Source of the DNA: SZAS-103 sp038316385
GTDB lineage: Bacteria > Pseudomonadota > Gammaproteobacteria > Xanthomonadales > Xanthomonadaceae
Length of the DNA: 64,000 bases
Assembly (NCBI GenBank): GCA_038316385.1
Contig: JBBQAN010000004.1
Location: 96,075 to 160,074 of the forward strand
Reading direction: 5' to 3'
The position numbers and the translations under genes are program-made. Positions within the stretch are counted from its first letter, which is position 1. Each line of letters starts with the position of its first letter. This document shows positions 10,578-18,133 of this stretch, in pieces. The notes under the pieces are model-generated. The model was given only the letters and a program-made list of their open reading frames with translations, was not told where the DNA came from and ran no database searches.

Positions 10578-11680
10578 GTTTCGCAACCGTCCCCGAATTG
10601 CTCCAAGACATCGCTGCGGGAAAGATGATCGTCGTCGTCGATGACGAAGACCGCGAGAACGAAGGCGATCTGATCATGGCCGCAGAGCTTGTGCGGCCGG
10701 CCGATATCAATTTCATGGTCACCCACGCGCGAGGTCTCGTCTGTCTTGCTCTCACCAAAGAGCGCTGCCGACAACTCGCGTTGACGCCGATGGTCAGCGC
10801 GAACACCTCGCAGCACCACACCAATTTCACCGTGTCGATCGAGGCTGCGGAAGGCGTCACCACCGGCATCTCCGCCTACGACCGTGCGCATACGGTGCGC
10901 ATCGCCGTGGCGCCGGATGCGCGGCCGCACGATCTTGTCCAGCCGGGCCATATCTTCCCGTTGCTCGTGCAAGCCGGGGGCGTGCTCAATCGCGCAGGTC
11001 ACACTGAAGCGGCATCGGATCTGGCGCGGATGGCTGGGCTGGAGCCGGCCGGCGTTCTCGTTGAAATCCTCAATTCCGACGGCAGCATGGCACGGCGCCC
11101 GCAACTCGAAGATTTTGCGCGCGAGCACGGTTTGAAAATGGGTTCCATAGAGGCATTGATCCGGCATCGGCTAGAAACCGAACACACGGTAGAGCGCCTC
11201 GATGAGCGGGTGATCGCGACGCCGTTCGGCGAGTTCAAGTTGATCGCATATCGCGACCGGCTCAATCGCGCGCTGCATTTCGCGCTCGTGCACGGCGCAC
11301 CGGATGCCGATGCGCCGACGCTCGTGCGCGTGCATGTCACGAATGCCTTGTCGGATGTATTGCACTGGCAGCGCGCGGATTTCGGCGTTGCTATACCGGA
11401 TGCCCTGCGCGCAATCGCAGATGCCGGGAGTGGCGTGGTGGTCGTGTTGAACGAGCCGCAGTCGCCCGATGATCTGCTTGCGCGGCTGCAACAAACTTCA
11501 GCGCAGGAACCTGTTTCGACCAATACCGCAGAATGGCGTCGCAATGGTGCAGGAGCGCAGATCCTCGCCGATCTTGGCCTGCGCAGATTGCGCGTACTGG
11601 GTACGCCGCGGCGGCAAGTCGGACTTGGCGGATTCGGACTGGAAGTTGTTGAATACGTCGAGCTGCCGCACACAGGCTAA
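10574..11680 (+). CDS. ribB: 3,4-dihydroxy-2-butanone-4-phosphate synthase with degenerate GTP cyclohydrolase II domain (RibBX type)
   Basis: Residues 1 to about 200 are a complete DHBP synthase, converting ribulose 5-phosphate to the four-carbon riboflavin precursor. The acidic metal loop DDEDRENEGDL is at about 23-33, and THARGLVC, TGISAYDRAHT and GHIFPLLVQAGGVLNRAGHTEA are intact. Residues 200-368 align in layout with GTP cyclohydrolase II (TPFGEFKLIAYRD, FALVHG) but have lost the catalytic parts. The zinc-cysteine segment reads VRVHVTNALSDVLHWQRADFG with no cysteine, and the usual LRQEGRGIGL is LNEPQSPDD. The protein should therefore make only DHBP, and a separate ribA is expected elsewhere. 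GTG start. Confidence 0.93.
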   Translation: MSFATVPELLQDIAAGKMIVVVDDEDRENEGDLIMAAELVRPADINFMVTHARGLVCLALTKERCRQLALTPMVSANTSQHHTNFTVSIEAAEGVTTGISAYDRAHTVRIAVAPDARPHDLVQPGHIFPLLVQAGGVLNRAGHTEAASDLARMAGLEPAGVLVEILNSDGSMARRPQLEDFAREHGLKMGSIEALIRHRLETEHTVERLDERVIATPFGEFKLIAYRDRLNRALHFALVHGAPDADAPTLVRVHVTNALSDVLHWQRADFGVAIPDALRAIADAGSGVVVVLNEPQSPDDLLARLQQTSAQEPVSTNTAEWRRNGAGAQILADLGLRRLRVLGTPRRQVGLGGFGLEVVEYVELPHTG

Positions 11681-11706
11681 ACTGCGCTTCGACAACGGAC
11701 CAATTC

Positions 11707-12174
11707 ATGACTCATTACGAAGGCGACTTGCGTCCTCCCGACGGCGCACGCTTTGCCATCCTCGCCAGCCGCTGGAATCCGCGCATCACCGACGCGTTGG
11801 TGGAAGGCGCACGTCGCGCATTCACAGCGAACGGCGTTGCCGCCGAAGCTGTCGACATATTGCGCGTTCCCGGAGCTTGGGAGTTGCCGCAGGCTGCAGC
11901 ACGGCTGACGCGCGACGATCGCTATGCGGGTATCGTCGCGCTCGGTTGCGTGGTGCGCGGCGAGACGCGGCACTTTGAACAGATCGCCGACGAATGCGCA
12001 CGTGGTTTGATGCGCGTCGCGCTCGACAGCGGTGTGCCCGTCGCCAATGGCGTGCTCGCGGTGGAACGCCACGAAGATGCGGCAGCGCGCGCCGGCGGCA
12101 GTCATGGCAACAAGGGCGAGGAAGCGGTGTTGGCTGCGATCGAAATGAGCAACTTGTTCGGCAAGCTCGCATGA
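11707..12174 (+). CDS. ribH: 6,7-dimethyl-8-ribityllumazine synthase
   Basis: Condenses the pyrimidine intermediate with DHBP to lumazine; typically assembles into 60-subunit shells or smaller oligomers. At 155 residues it is normal length. Motifs visible are FAILASRWNPRITDALVEGA near the N-terminus, VPGAWELPQAA, ALGCVVRGETRHFEQIA with the active-site histidine in the RGxTxHF context, and RAGGSHGNKGEEAV near the end. The stop overlaps the nusB start (ATGA). The ribH-nusB junction is widespread in proteobacteria. Confidence 0.96.
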   Translation: MTHYEGDLRPPDGARFAILASRWNPRITDALVEGARRAFTANGVAAEAVDILRVPGAWELPQAAARLTRDDRYAGIVALGCVVRGETRHFEQIADECARGLMRVALDSGVPVANGVLAVERHEDAAARAGGSHGNKGEEAVLAAIEMSNLFGKLA

Positions 12175-12632
12175 GCCGCCTCCGAACCGACGGCATCGAT
12201 CCAGCCGCACGTTCGCGTGCACGGCGTCGCGCCTTGCAGGCGCTGTATGCGTGGCAGATGGCGCGTTCGCCGATCGCGCGCGTGATCGAGGAGTTCCGCC
12301 ACGAGCAGGACATGGAAATTGCCGACCTCGGCTACTTCGAGGATCTCGTGCGTGGCGTCGAACGTCACGTGGGCGAACTCGATACCGCGCTCGGCGAATT
12401 CCTCGATCGCGGCATGGATGTGGTCGATCCGATCGAGCGCGCGATCCTGCGCATCGCCGCCTACGAGTTGTTGCATCGCCCGGACGTGCCGTATCGCGTG
12501 GTGATCAACGAAGCGATCGAATCGGCCAAGCGCTTCGGTTCCGATCAAGGACATACCTATATCAACGGTGTGCTCGACAAGGCTGCGGCAAAGTGGCGCG
12601 CGGCGGAAGTGGGTGCGTCACGAGCGCGCTGA
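12171..12632 (+). CDS. nusB: Transcription antitermination factor NusB
   Basis: All-helical protein that binds boxA RNA with NusE (ribosomal protein S10) in rRNA antitermination. The start MSRLRTDGIDPAARSRARRRALQALYAWQM at 12171 overlaps the ribH stop and gives 153 residues. The longer frame upstream of it is a shadow of ribH. LQALYAWQM, VDPIERAILRIAAYELLHRPDVPYRVVINEAIESAKRFG and the final KFVNGVLD-like YINGVLDKAA are classic NusB segments. It is followed 4 bases later by thiL. Confidence 0.96.
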   Translation: MSRLRTDGIDPAARSRARRRALQALYAWQMARSPIARVIEEFRHEQDMEIADLGYFEDLVRGVERHVGELDTALGEFLDRGMDVVDPIERAILRIAAYELLHRPDVPYRVVINEAIESAKRFGSDQGHTYINGVLDKAAAKWRAAEVGASRAR

Positions 12633-12636
12633 ATCC

Positions 12637-13620
12637 GTGGCTGTAACAACGACAGAATTCGACTTGATCGCACGCATTCGCGAGCGTGTTGGCGCGCGTG
12701 ATGATGTCGTGCTTGGCATCGGCGACGATGCGGCGATCCTGCGAATTCCCACCGGTCATGATCTTGTCGTCAGCACGGATACGCTCAACTGCGGAGTGCA
12801 TTTTCCGCCGGAAACGACACCGTTCGATATCGGCTGGAAGGCACTTGCGGTGAACCTGTCCGACCTCGCCGCGATGGGCGCGATGCCTGCATGGTGCACG
12901 CTCAACCTCACGATGCCCGATGCCGACTGCGATTGGCTGGATGCATTCCTTGACGGATTTCTCGCGCTTGCCACGCAGCATGACGTCGCACTCGTCGGCG
13001 GCGACACCACGCGCGGGTCGCTATCGATCACGGTGACAGTGCATGGTTTCGCGCCGCACGGCTTCGCCTTGCGACGCAGTGGTGCTCATGTTGGCGATGA
13101 TGTGTGGATCAGCGGCACGCTGGGCGATGCTGCAGGCGCGCTGCAGCAATGGCGCGCGTCGCTGCCGATCGCTACCGAACTGCAAACGCGACTCGACCGA
13201 CCGACACCGCGCATTGATCTGGGCATCGCCTTGCGCAGCATCGCGACTGCGTGCATCGATGTATCCGATGGATTGCTCGCCGATCTCGGCCATGTGCTGG
13301 TCGCTGGCGGGGTCGGCGCAGAAATCAAACGTTCCCTTTTGCCGACATCGAGCGCATTGTCGGATGCGTTCGACGAAGCGCAGCGCATCACGATGCAACT
13401 CGGTGGTGGCGACGACTATGAGTTGTGCTTCACCGCGTCGCCTGCGCGGGCGCAGGATGTCATCACTGCGGCCGCCAGAACCGACGTGATGGTAACGCGG
13501 ATTGGTCGTATCGAAGCACAAATCGGTATGTGCTTGCGCGGAGACGACGATGGCGTGATCGATACGCCAAAAATCGGTTATCGGCATTTCGATGCGCCTG
13601 ACGATGCCAGTCGCGCATGA
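12637..13620 (+). CDS. thiL: Thiamine-monophosphate kinase
   Basis: Phosphorylates thiamine monophosphate to the cofactor thiamine pyrophosphate. I chose the GTG at 12637 (MAVTTTEFDLIARIRERVG), just after the nusB stop; it gives 327 residues, the normal ThiL size. The upstream in-frame extension lies inside nusB. The PurM/ThiL-type acidic metal site is present as GIGDDAAIL, then STDTLNCGVHFPPETTPFDIGWKALAVNLSDLAAMGA, GGDTTRG and a late GGGDDYELCFT. The gene forms an ATGA overlap with pgpA, the usual nusB-thiL-pgpA order. Confidence 0.95.
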   Translation: MAVTTTEFDLIARIRERVGARDDVVLGIGDDAAILRIPTGHDLVVSTDTLNCGVHFPPETTPFDIGWKALAVNLSDLAAMGAMPAWCTLNLTMPDADCDWLDAFLDGFLALATQHDVALVGGDTTRGSLSITVTVHGFAPHGFALRRSGAHVGDDVWISGTLGDAAGALQQWRASLPIATELQTRLDRPTPRIDLGIALRSIATACIDVSDGLLADLGHVLVAGGVGAEIKRSLLPTSSALSDAFDEAQRITMQLGGGDDYELCFTASPARAQDVITAAARTDVMVTRIGRIEAQIGMCLRGDDDGVIDTPKIGYRHFDAPDDASRA

Positions 13621-14132
13621 GCAAACCGTCAACACCGTCGCAATCGCCGCAACACTTGCTGGGCCATCCTGCCGGCTGGATCGCGAGTGGATTCGGCAGC
13701 GGTTTCTCGCCGCGCGCACCCGGCACGGTTGGCAGCGCAGTCGCGCTATTGCCGTGGTGGTGGCTGCGCACATTGTCGTTGCCGCTGTATGCAATCGCGA
13801 TTGCAATAGCATTTGCGATCGGAGTCTGGGCATCCGCGTGGGTGGTGCGACGCAGTGGAGTGCAGGATCCGCAGGTCGTGGTATGGGACGAGTTCGTCGG
13901 CGCCTGGATCGCGCTCGCCGCCGCGCCGATTGGCTGGATCTGGATGCTCGCAGGATTCGCATTGTTTCGCGCATTCGATATCTGGAAGCCGTGGCCGGTA
14001 AACTGGGCCGACGAGAAAATCGGCGGCGGACTCGGCGTGATGCTCGACGATGTCATCGCCGGCGTGTATGCGTTGATCGTGATGCAAGCAGCGTCGTATA
14101 TCGCGCACCTGTCTCCCTCCCTTTCGCTGTAG
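13617..14132 (+). CDS. pgpA: Phosphatidylglycerophosphatase A
   Basis: Inner-membrane enzyme that removes the phosphate of phosphatidylglycerophosphate to give phosphatidylglycerol. Segments GSGFSPRAPGTVGSAVALL, VVWDEFVGAWIAL and FRAFDIWKPWPVNWADEKIGGGLGVMLDDVIAG are the PgpA signature, with acidic residues that bind metal. Three or four hydrophobic helices are visible. The last residues, HLSPSLSL, are encoded by one arm of a perfect hairpin repeat (14115-14144). The native C-terminus has apparently been replaced or extended by that repeat. Last gene of the rib-nusB-thiL chain. Confidence 0.95.
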   Translation: MSKPSTPSQSPQHLLGHPAGWIASGFGSGFSPRAPGTVGSAVALLPWWWLRTLSLPLYAIAIAIAFAIGVWASAWVVRRSGVQDPQVVVWDEFVGAWIALAAAPIGWIWMLAGFALFRAFDIWKPWPVNWADEKIGGGLGVMLDDVIAGVYALIVMQAASYIAHLSPSLSL

Positions 14133-14144
14133 CGAAAGGGAGGG
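14115..14144. repeat. Perfect hairpin repeat overlapping the pgpA stop
   Basis: The arms 14115-14128 and 14131-14144 are exact reverse complements (14 bp), separated by two bases. The arm is a CCCTCC-CTTTCGCT type sequence. The pgpA stop codon TAG lies at the centre (14130-14132). The right flank continues with a G-rich GTTGGGAGGGG tract. The form resembles the short palindromic repeats that are scattered between genes in Xanthomonadales. It could also end transcription, but no T-tract follows. Read from the sequence; the family name is not known to me. Confidence 0.7.
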
Positions 14145-14165
14145 TTGGGAGGGGTGCCTTGATTG

Positions 14166-14230
14166 CCGTAGCGTGCGCTATGCGCGCGATGCCTTCAAGA
14201 GAACAACCGTGCGCATAGCGCACGCTACGG
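14166..14230. repeat. Inverted repeat with 20-bp perfect arms (REP-like)
   Basis: The arms 14166-14185 and 14211-14230 are perfect reverse complements over 20 bases, separated by a 25-base loop. Each arm is itself nearly palindromic (GCGTGCGC, GCGCACGC). Position between convergent pgpA and the oxidase remnant is typical of REP elements. The right arm covers the stop codon of the pseudogene. No open frame or transposase is associated. It may act as a bidirectional transcription block. Confidence 0.7.
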
Positions 14231-14499
14231 GAGCAGCTTGCCTGGATCCAACAATCCATCCGGATCGAACTGCGCTTTGATCGCGCGCATCAGCGCAAGC
14301 GTCGCGGGCGGCAGTGCACGCGTCATGAAAACGCGTTTGGCCATGCCGGTGCCACCGCTTGCGGCATCGCGCGGAGGCGCGAATTGTCGTAGCCGTAGGC
14401 GAGGCATTCGGATGGATCTGTGAGCAAACCATCGCAGCCCAATGCATCGCGGAGTGTGTTAGCCACGTCTGCCGATATCGATAGTGTCGATGGAGTCAT
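14225..14499 (-). pseudogene. Remnant of an FAD-linked oxidase (GlcD/D-lactate dehydrogenase family), middle deleted
   Basis: On the minus strand an ATG at 14499 opens a frame whose product has the N-terminus of GlcD/Dld oxidases (LRDALGCDGLLTDPSECLAYGYDNSR, about 50 residues). About 50 codons in, homology jumps to the very C-terminus in another frame: GTGMAKRVFMTRALPPATLALMRAIKAQFDPDGLLDPGKLLP, ending at 14225. The FAD-binding core and most of the cap domain, several hundred residues, are absent, and the two ends are out of frame. It is therefore a broken gene with an internal deletion. It lies just downstream of yraN on the same strand. Confidence 0.75.
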
Positions 14500-14520
14500 C
14501 ACGGCGAAATGGTAACGCGC

Positions 14521-14925
14521 TCAGCCCGCATCGAACGCATTGCGAATCCAGTCCACGCGCGGCGCGTCGGTGCTGCCATCCACGGCGACCACATCGAAGC
14601 GGCAGGCGCAACGCGCAAGATCGCGATGTTCTGCGAGGAAACACTGCGCTGCGAGCACGAGCTTGCGTTGCTTCACGAAGTCCACCGAAGGCGCGCTGCC
14701 GCCGAAACCCGCGCTGCGGCGATAGCGCACTTCCACGAACACCACGACATCGCCGTCGCGCATCACCAGATCGAGCTCGCCCATCCGAAAGTGTTGGTTC
14801 GCAGCAAGCAGACGCAGGCCAGCGGCTTCGAGATGCCTGCGCGCGGCCAGTTCCCAACCCGCGCCGGCTGCGCGGCGATCAATATCCGCCACGTGATACC
14901 CGACCATCTCGAATGCAAATTGCAT
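14521..14925 (-). CDS. yraN: YraN family (UPF0102) predicted endonuclease-like protein
   Basis: Small protein with the restriction-endonuclease-like fold of the UPF0102/YraN family. The typical order is visible: GWELAARRHLEAAGLRLLAANQHFRMGELDLVMRDGDVVVFVEVRYRRSAGFGG, with the PD-(D/E)xK-like residues E in GELD, D in LDLV, and ExR in FVEVRYR. The usual lysine is replaced by arginine, as is common in the family. The start is uncertain: MQFAFEMVGYHV at 14925 gives 134 residues, while MVGYHV at 14907 gives a more standard length. It lies 31 bases after lpoA, the conserved lpoA-yraN pair. Biological role not established. Confidence 0.85.
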   Translation of the reverse strand: MQFAFEMVGYHVADIDRRAAGAGWELAARRHLEAAGLRLLAANQHFRMGELDLVMRDGDVVVFVEVRYRRSAGFGGSAPSVDFVKQRKLVLAAQCFLAEHRDLARCACRFDVVAVDGSTDAPRVDWIRNAFDAG

Positions 14926-14956
14926 CTGGATCGAGCTCAGACATCAATACGACGTC

Positions 14957-16705
14957 TCAATTCCGGACGGGTTGCGATTGCAATCCGCCATCCTGCGCAG
15001 CGCGTGTGCGGCCGCCGCTGAATACTGCCCACTCGCTGCCACGTTGGACATTGCCGAGACCATCCATGCGCAGTTCGCCGGTCGCGCCACGCACCGATGC
15101 TTCCGGACTCGCTGCCAACGATTCCATGTACGCCGACAACCGGAATGCATCGGCACCGAACGCGAACAATCGCGCGCCGCCGCCGCGTGCGCTGGGCAAG
15201 TGCGATCCAAGTGTTGATGCATCTGGCAAGCCGTTGATCGAGTGCAGCAGCCACGCGAGTTCGGGATATTCGATGCCATCAAGCTCCTGGTCGAGACGCG
15301 CATTACCGCCGCCGGAAAGTATCAACGAGGTGGAAATGCGCGGAACCGCGCGAAAGCCATTGCTCGTCAATTGCGTTGCAAGCAGGCGCGCAGCGGGCGC
15401 TTTCAATGCGAGGAACACCGCATCGTATTGATCGCCGGATTTCGCCAATGCGTCTTTGAGGATCGGGCCGTAGTTCGGTCCTGCATCTGATACCACTGCC
15501 TCGGCCGCGATGTTGCCGCCGCGCTGCGTATAGGCCTCGCGGAATGCAGCCAGTGCGCGTGTCGCGTTATCGTCACGCGATGCGAACACGATAACGCGAC
15601 GCAGATTGTTGTGCAGCAATCGTTCGGCAGCGGCGACGCCTTCGTCTTCGGGTGCGAGCGAGAAGCTCACGCTACCTGGCGGAGCGGGTTGCGCAGCCCG
15701 GTTCAAAGCGAGCATCGGCACCGACACATCCGATTGCTTGAACAGCGCCGATACCTGCTCGCGACCGAGCGGACCGACCACGAAATCATTGCCGTCCGCG
15801 ACTGCCTTGCGATATGCGGCGATGGCGCCGCCGGCACTGTCGGCGGTGTCGTACACGCGTACTTCGGGGCGACGGCGTGCTTCGGCGTAGTACGCCGTCA
15901 TGAATCCGTCGCGCACAGCCGACGCAGCGACTGCGACCGGGCCGCTGGTCGGCAGCAGCAATGCGAGTTTAAGCGGCGGGCGATAGCCGTCTTCATCGGC
16001 GGGCGGGCGGCTGTTGTCGGTCGGCGAGCCAGCAACGCGATCATACGGATGCGGCAGCGGCAATCCGCGCGATGTCAGCACGCGACCCGCATACGGATAC
16101 AGCGGATGGCCCGGTGGCAGTGCTGCTGTCCCACGCTGGAGTGTCGCATCGTCAACGGACGTGAGCAGCTTGTGGATCTGCGTGCGGATCGCGTCCTTGT
16201 CGTGTTTTTTGGCAAGGGTCGCGTCCAGCATCGCAAGCGATACAGCTGCATCAAAACTGTCACCGGAGGCCTCCAGCGAGGTTGCGCGAGCGCCATACCA
16301 ACGCGCAGCCAAGGCACGCGGGATCGCCTCATCGGCGACGTTGAGGTCGCCGGATGCTTGCGCGGCGTGGCCATCGGCAATCGTGAATTCCGCTCGCAGC
16401 AACCGGTACCGAAATGCATCGTCGCCATTCAAGCGATTTGGATCCACGACCTTGAATGCGCGCCGCGCGGCTGCGGCATCGCCCGCCTGCTGCCATGCGT
16501 TCGCCGCGCGTTCTTCCAGTACATCGCGCATGGCACCGTTTGCTCCGGCCGCCTGCGACGCATACGACTGCGCGGCTTCGCGCGGATAACCATCGGCTAG
16601 CATGCGATCTGCGGCGTGCACCTGCGGAGGAAGCTCGGCAACCTCGCCCATGCTGGCGCAGCCGGCGACGAATAAAATCAGCAGCAGTGGAAGAATGCGT
16701 TTCAT
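14957..16705 (-). CDS. lpoA: Penicillin-binding protein activator LpoA (LppC family lipoprotein)
   Basis: Outer-membrane lipoprotein that activates PBP1A from the periplasm in enteric bacteria. The start MKRILPLLLILFVAGC at 16705 gives a lipobox with Cys16 and a 582-residue product. An N-terminal helical TPR-like half is followed by a periplasmic-binding-protein-like half starting near LKLALLLPTSGPVAVAASAVRDGFMTAYYAEAR and including FVVGPLGREQVSALF. The gene is divergent from rsmI and followed by yraN, matching the E. coli yraL-yraM-yraN neighbourhood. The activator role in this lineage is inferred from the family. Confidence 0.9.
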   Translation of the reverse strand: MKRILPLLLILFVAGCASMGEVAELPPQVHAADRMLADGYPREAAQSYASQAAGANGAMRDVLEERAANAWQQAGDAAAARRAFKVVDPNRLNGDDAFRYRLLRAEFTIADGHAAQASGDLNVADEAIPRALAARWYGARATSLEASGDSFDAAVSLAMLDATLAKKHDKDAIRTQIHKLLTSVDDATLQRGTAALPPGHPLYPYAGRVLTSRGLPLPHPYDRVAGSPTDNSRPPADEDGYRPPLKLALLLPTSGPVAVAASAVRDGFMTAYYAEARRRPEVRVYDTADSAGGAIAAYRKAVADGNDFVVGPLGREQVSALFKQSDVSVPMLALNRAAQPAPPGSVSFSLAPEDEGVAAAERLLHNNLRRVIVFASRDDNATRALAAFREAYTQRGGNIAAEAVVSDAGPNYGPILKDALAKSGDQYDAVFLALKAPAARLLATQLTSNGFRAVPRISTSLILSGGGNARLDQELDGIEYPELAWLLHSINGLPDASTLGSHLPSARGGGARLFAFGADAFRLSAYMESLAASPEASVRGATGELRMDGLGNVQRGSEWAVFSGGRTRAAQDGGLQSQPVRN

Positions 16706-16775
16706 GCGTGGGCCGTTGCGGGTTGGCGGTATGCCAAGATGATACCCGCAGGGCCGTCCTGCCGGTGGAGGCTGC

Positions 16776-17600
16776 ATGGCAGCGGGGATTCTGTACGTGG
16801 TGGCGACGCCGATCGGCAACCTCGCTGACCTGTCGCAACGCGCGATCGACGCGCTGCGAGGTGTCGATGCGATCTGCGCGGAAGACACGCGACATAGTCG
16901 GCCGTTGCTGGCGCATCACCGCATTGAGCGCCCGCTGATCGCGCTGCATGAACACAACGAATCGGAAATCGCCGGCAAACTGGTTGCGCGGATGCTGACT
17001 GGTGAAAGCCTTGCGCTGATTTCGGACGCGGGCACGCCCTTGGTCAGCGATCCCGGCTATAGGCTCGTGCGTGCTGCGCGCGAAGCCGGCATCAAGATCA
17101 GCCCGCTGCCCGGTGCGTGCGCAGCAATCGCGGCGTTGTCGGTTGCGGGACTCGCGAGCGACAGATTTGTCTTCGAAGGTTTTTTGCCAGCCAAACCGGC
17201 TGCGCGCCGCGCGCGACTTGAGCTGCTCGCGTCCGAGCCACGCACGTTGGTGTTCTACGAATCCACGCATCGCATCGAGGAAATGCTCGCCGACGCGCGT
17301 ACCGCATTCGGGGATGCGCGCGAAGCCGTGCTCGCACGCGAGCTGACAAAACTATTTGAGACAGTGCTCAATGGCGACCTCGCGAGCTTGCATGCGCGCG
17401 TGGTTGCCGATGCCGACCAGCGCAAGGGCGAGTTCGTGGTAATCATTGCCGGCGTTGGAGAGGACGTGGATGCGCGTTTGATCGAAGGTCGGCGCGTTTA
17501 CGCGAAACTTTGCGAACACCTCGCGCCGTCGCAAGCCGCGCGGGTTGCTGCCGATCTCACGGGCGCATCGCGCAAGGCGCTGTACGGATCTGACGAGTAA
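16776..17600 (+). CDS. rsmI: 16S rRNA 2'-O-ribose C1402 methyltransferase RsmI
   Basis: SAM-dependent tetrapyrrole-methylase-fold enzyme that methylates the 2'-OH of C1402 in 16S rRNA. The start MAAGILYVVATPIGNLADLSQRAIDALRGVDAICAEDTRHSRPLL is the full family N-terminus. LISDAGTPLVSDPGYRLV and PGACAAIAALSVAGL follow, and FYESTHRIEEML is present. At 274 residues it is normal. It is divergent from lpoA and precedes rnpB, the usual gammaproteobacterial order. Confidence 0.96.
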   Translation: MAAGILYVVATPIGNLADLSQRAIDALRGVDAICAEDTRHSRPLLAHHRIERPLIALHEHNESEIAGKLVARMLTGESLALISDAGTPLVSDPGYRLVRAAREAGIKISPLPGACAAIAALSVAGLASDRFVFEGFLPAKPAARRARLELLASEPRTLVFYESTHRIEEMLADARTAFGDAREAVLARELTKLFETVLNGDLASLHARVVADADQRKGEFVVIIAGVGEDVDARLIEGRRVYAKLCEHLAPSQAARVAADLTGASRKALYGSDE

Positions 17601-17609
17601 AAAATTACC

Positions 17610-17710
17610 CGTCATCCCGGCGGTTTCCAACAGCGAAGCTGGTCAAGCCGGAATCCATCTTGATCGTTAATTCATGCAGCCAATGGATCCCGGCTTCTGC
17701 CGGGATGACG
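17610..17710. repeat. 101-bp composite inverted repeat (MITE-like), GTCATCCCGG ends
   Basis: The ends 17610-17621 and 17699-17710 are exact 12-base reverse complements containing CGTCATCCCGG. Inside them a second imperfect pair (GGAATCCAT against ATGGATCCC) nests symmetrically. This is the build of the short palindromic elements with GTCATCCCGG/CCGGGATGAC ends that occur in many proteobacterial genomes. There is no coding capacity. It lies between the rsmI stop and the rnpB promoter and might also serve as the rsmI terminator. Confidence 0.7.
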
Positions 17711-17737
17711 ATGCAGAAGCTGCTCTACTCAAAACCG

Positions 17738-17766
17738 TTATTGCGCGAGCCCCGCCATGCGACAAT
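17738..17766 (+). promoter_or_regulatory. Possible rnpB promoter
   Basis: TTATTG (17738-17743) and GACAAT (17761-17766) are separated by 17 bases. The -10 element matches the consensus at four of six positions; the -35 element is weak. The spacing would place transcription start near 17772, which agrees with the 5' end of RNase P RNA predicted from the P1 helix. Assigned on spacing only. Confidence 0.4.
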
Positions 17767-17771
17767 GCGCG

Positions 17772-18133
17772 CGGCGGAGTCGGCCAGACAGTCGCGTCAT
17801 TCGAAAGGATGCCGAGGAAAGTCCGGGCTCCACAGGGTACGGTGCCAGGTAATGCCTGGGCGGCGCGAGCCGACGGCTAGTGCAACAGAAAGCAAACCGC
17901 CGAACGGCATCTTCGGATGTGCGTGGTAAGGGTGAAATGGTGCGGTAAGAGCGCACCGCGTGCGGGGCTAACGTCGCACGGCACGGTAAACCCCACCGGG
18001 AGCAAGGCCAAATAGGGACCTCATGACGCGGCCCGCGTCGGGTCCGGGTAGGCTGCTTGAGTTCAGCGGTGACGCTGCGCCTAGAGGAATGACTGTCCAC
18101 GACAGAACCCGGCTTATCGGCCGGCTCCGCCAC
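17772..18133 (+). ncRNA. rnpB: RNase P RNA (class A)
   Basis: Catalytic RNA that removes 5' leaders from tRNA precursors. The conserved 5' block GAGGAAAGTCCGGGCTCCAC (CR I region) is at about 17812-17831, and the 3' block with GACAGAACCCGGCTTATCG (CR V) at about 18100-18118. The 5' end GGCGGAGTCGGCC pairs with GGCCGGCTCCGCC at the 3' end to form P1, which sets the limits. Length, about 360 nt, is normal. It lies between rsmI and mraZ as in other gammaproteobacteria. The 3' end overlaps the antisense doc coding end by about 20 bases, and no T-rich terminator is visible after it. Confidence 0.95.
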
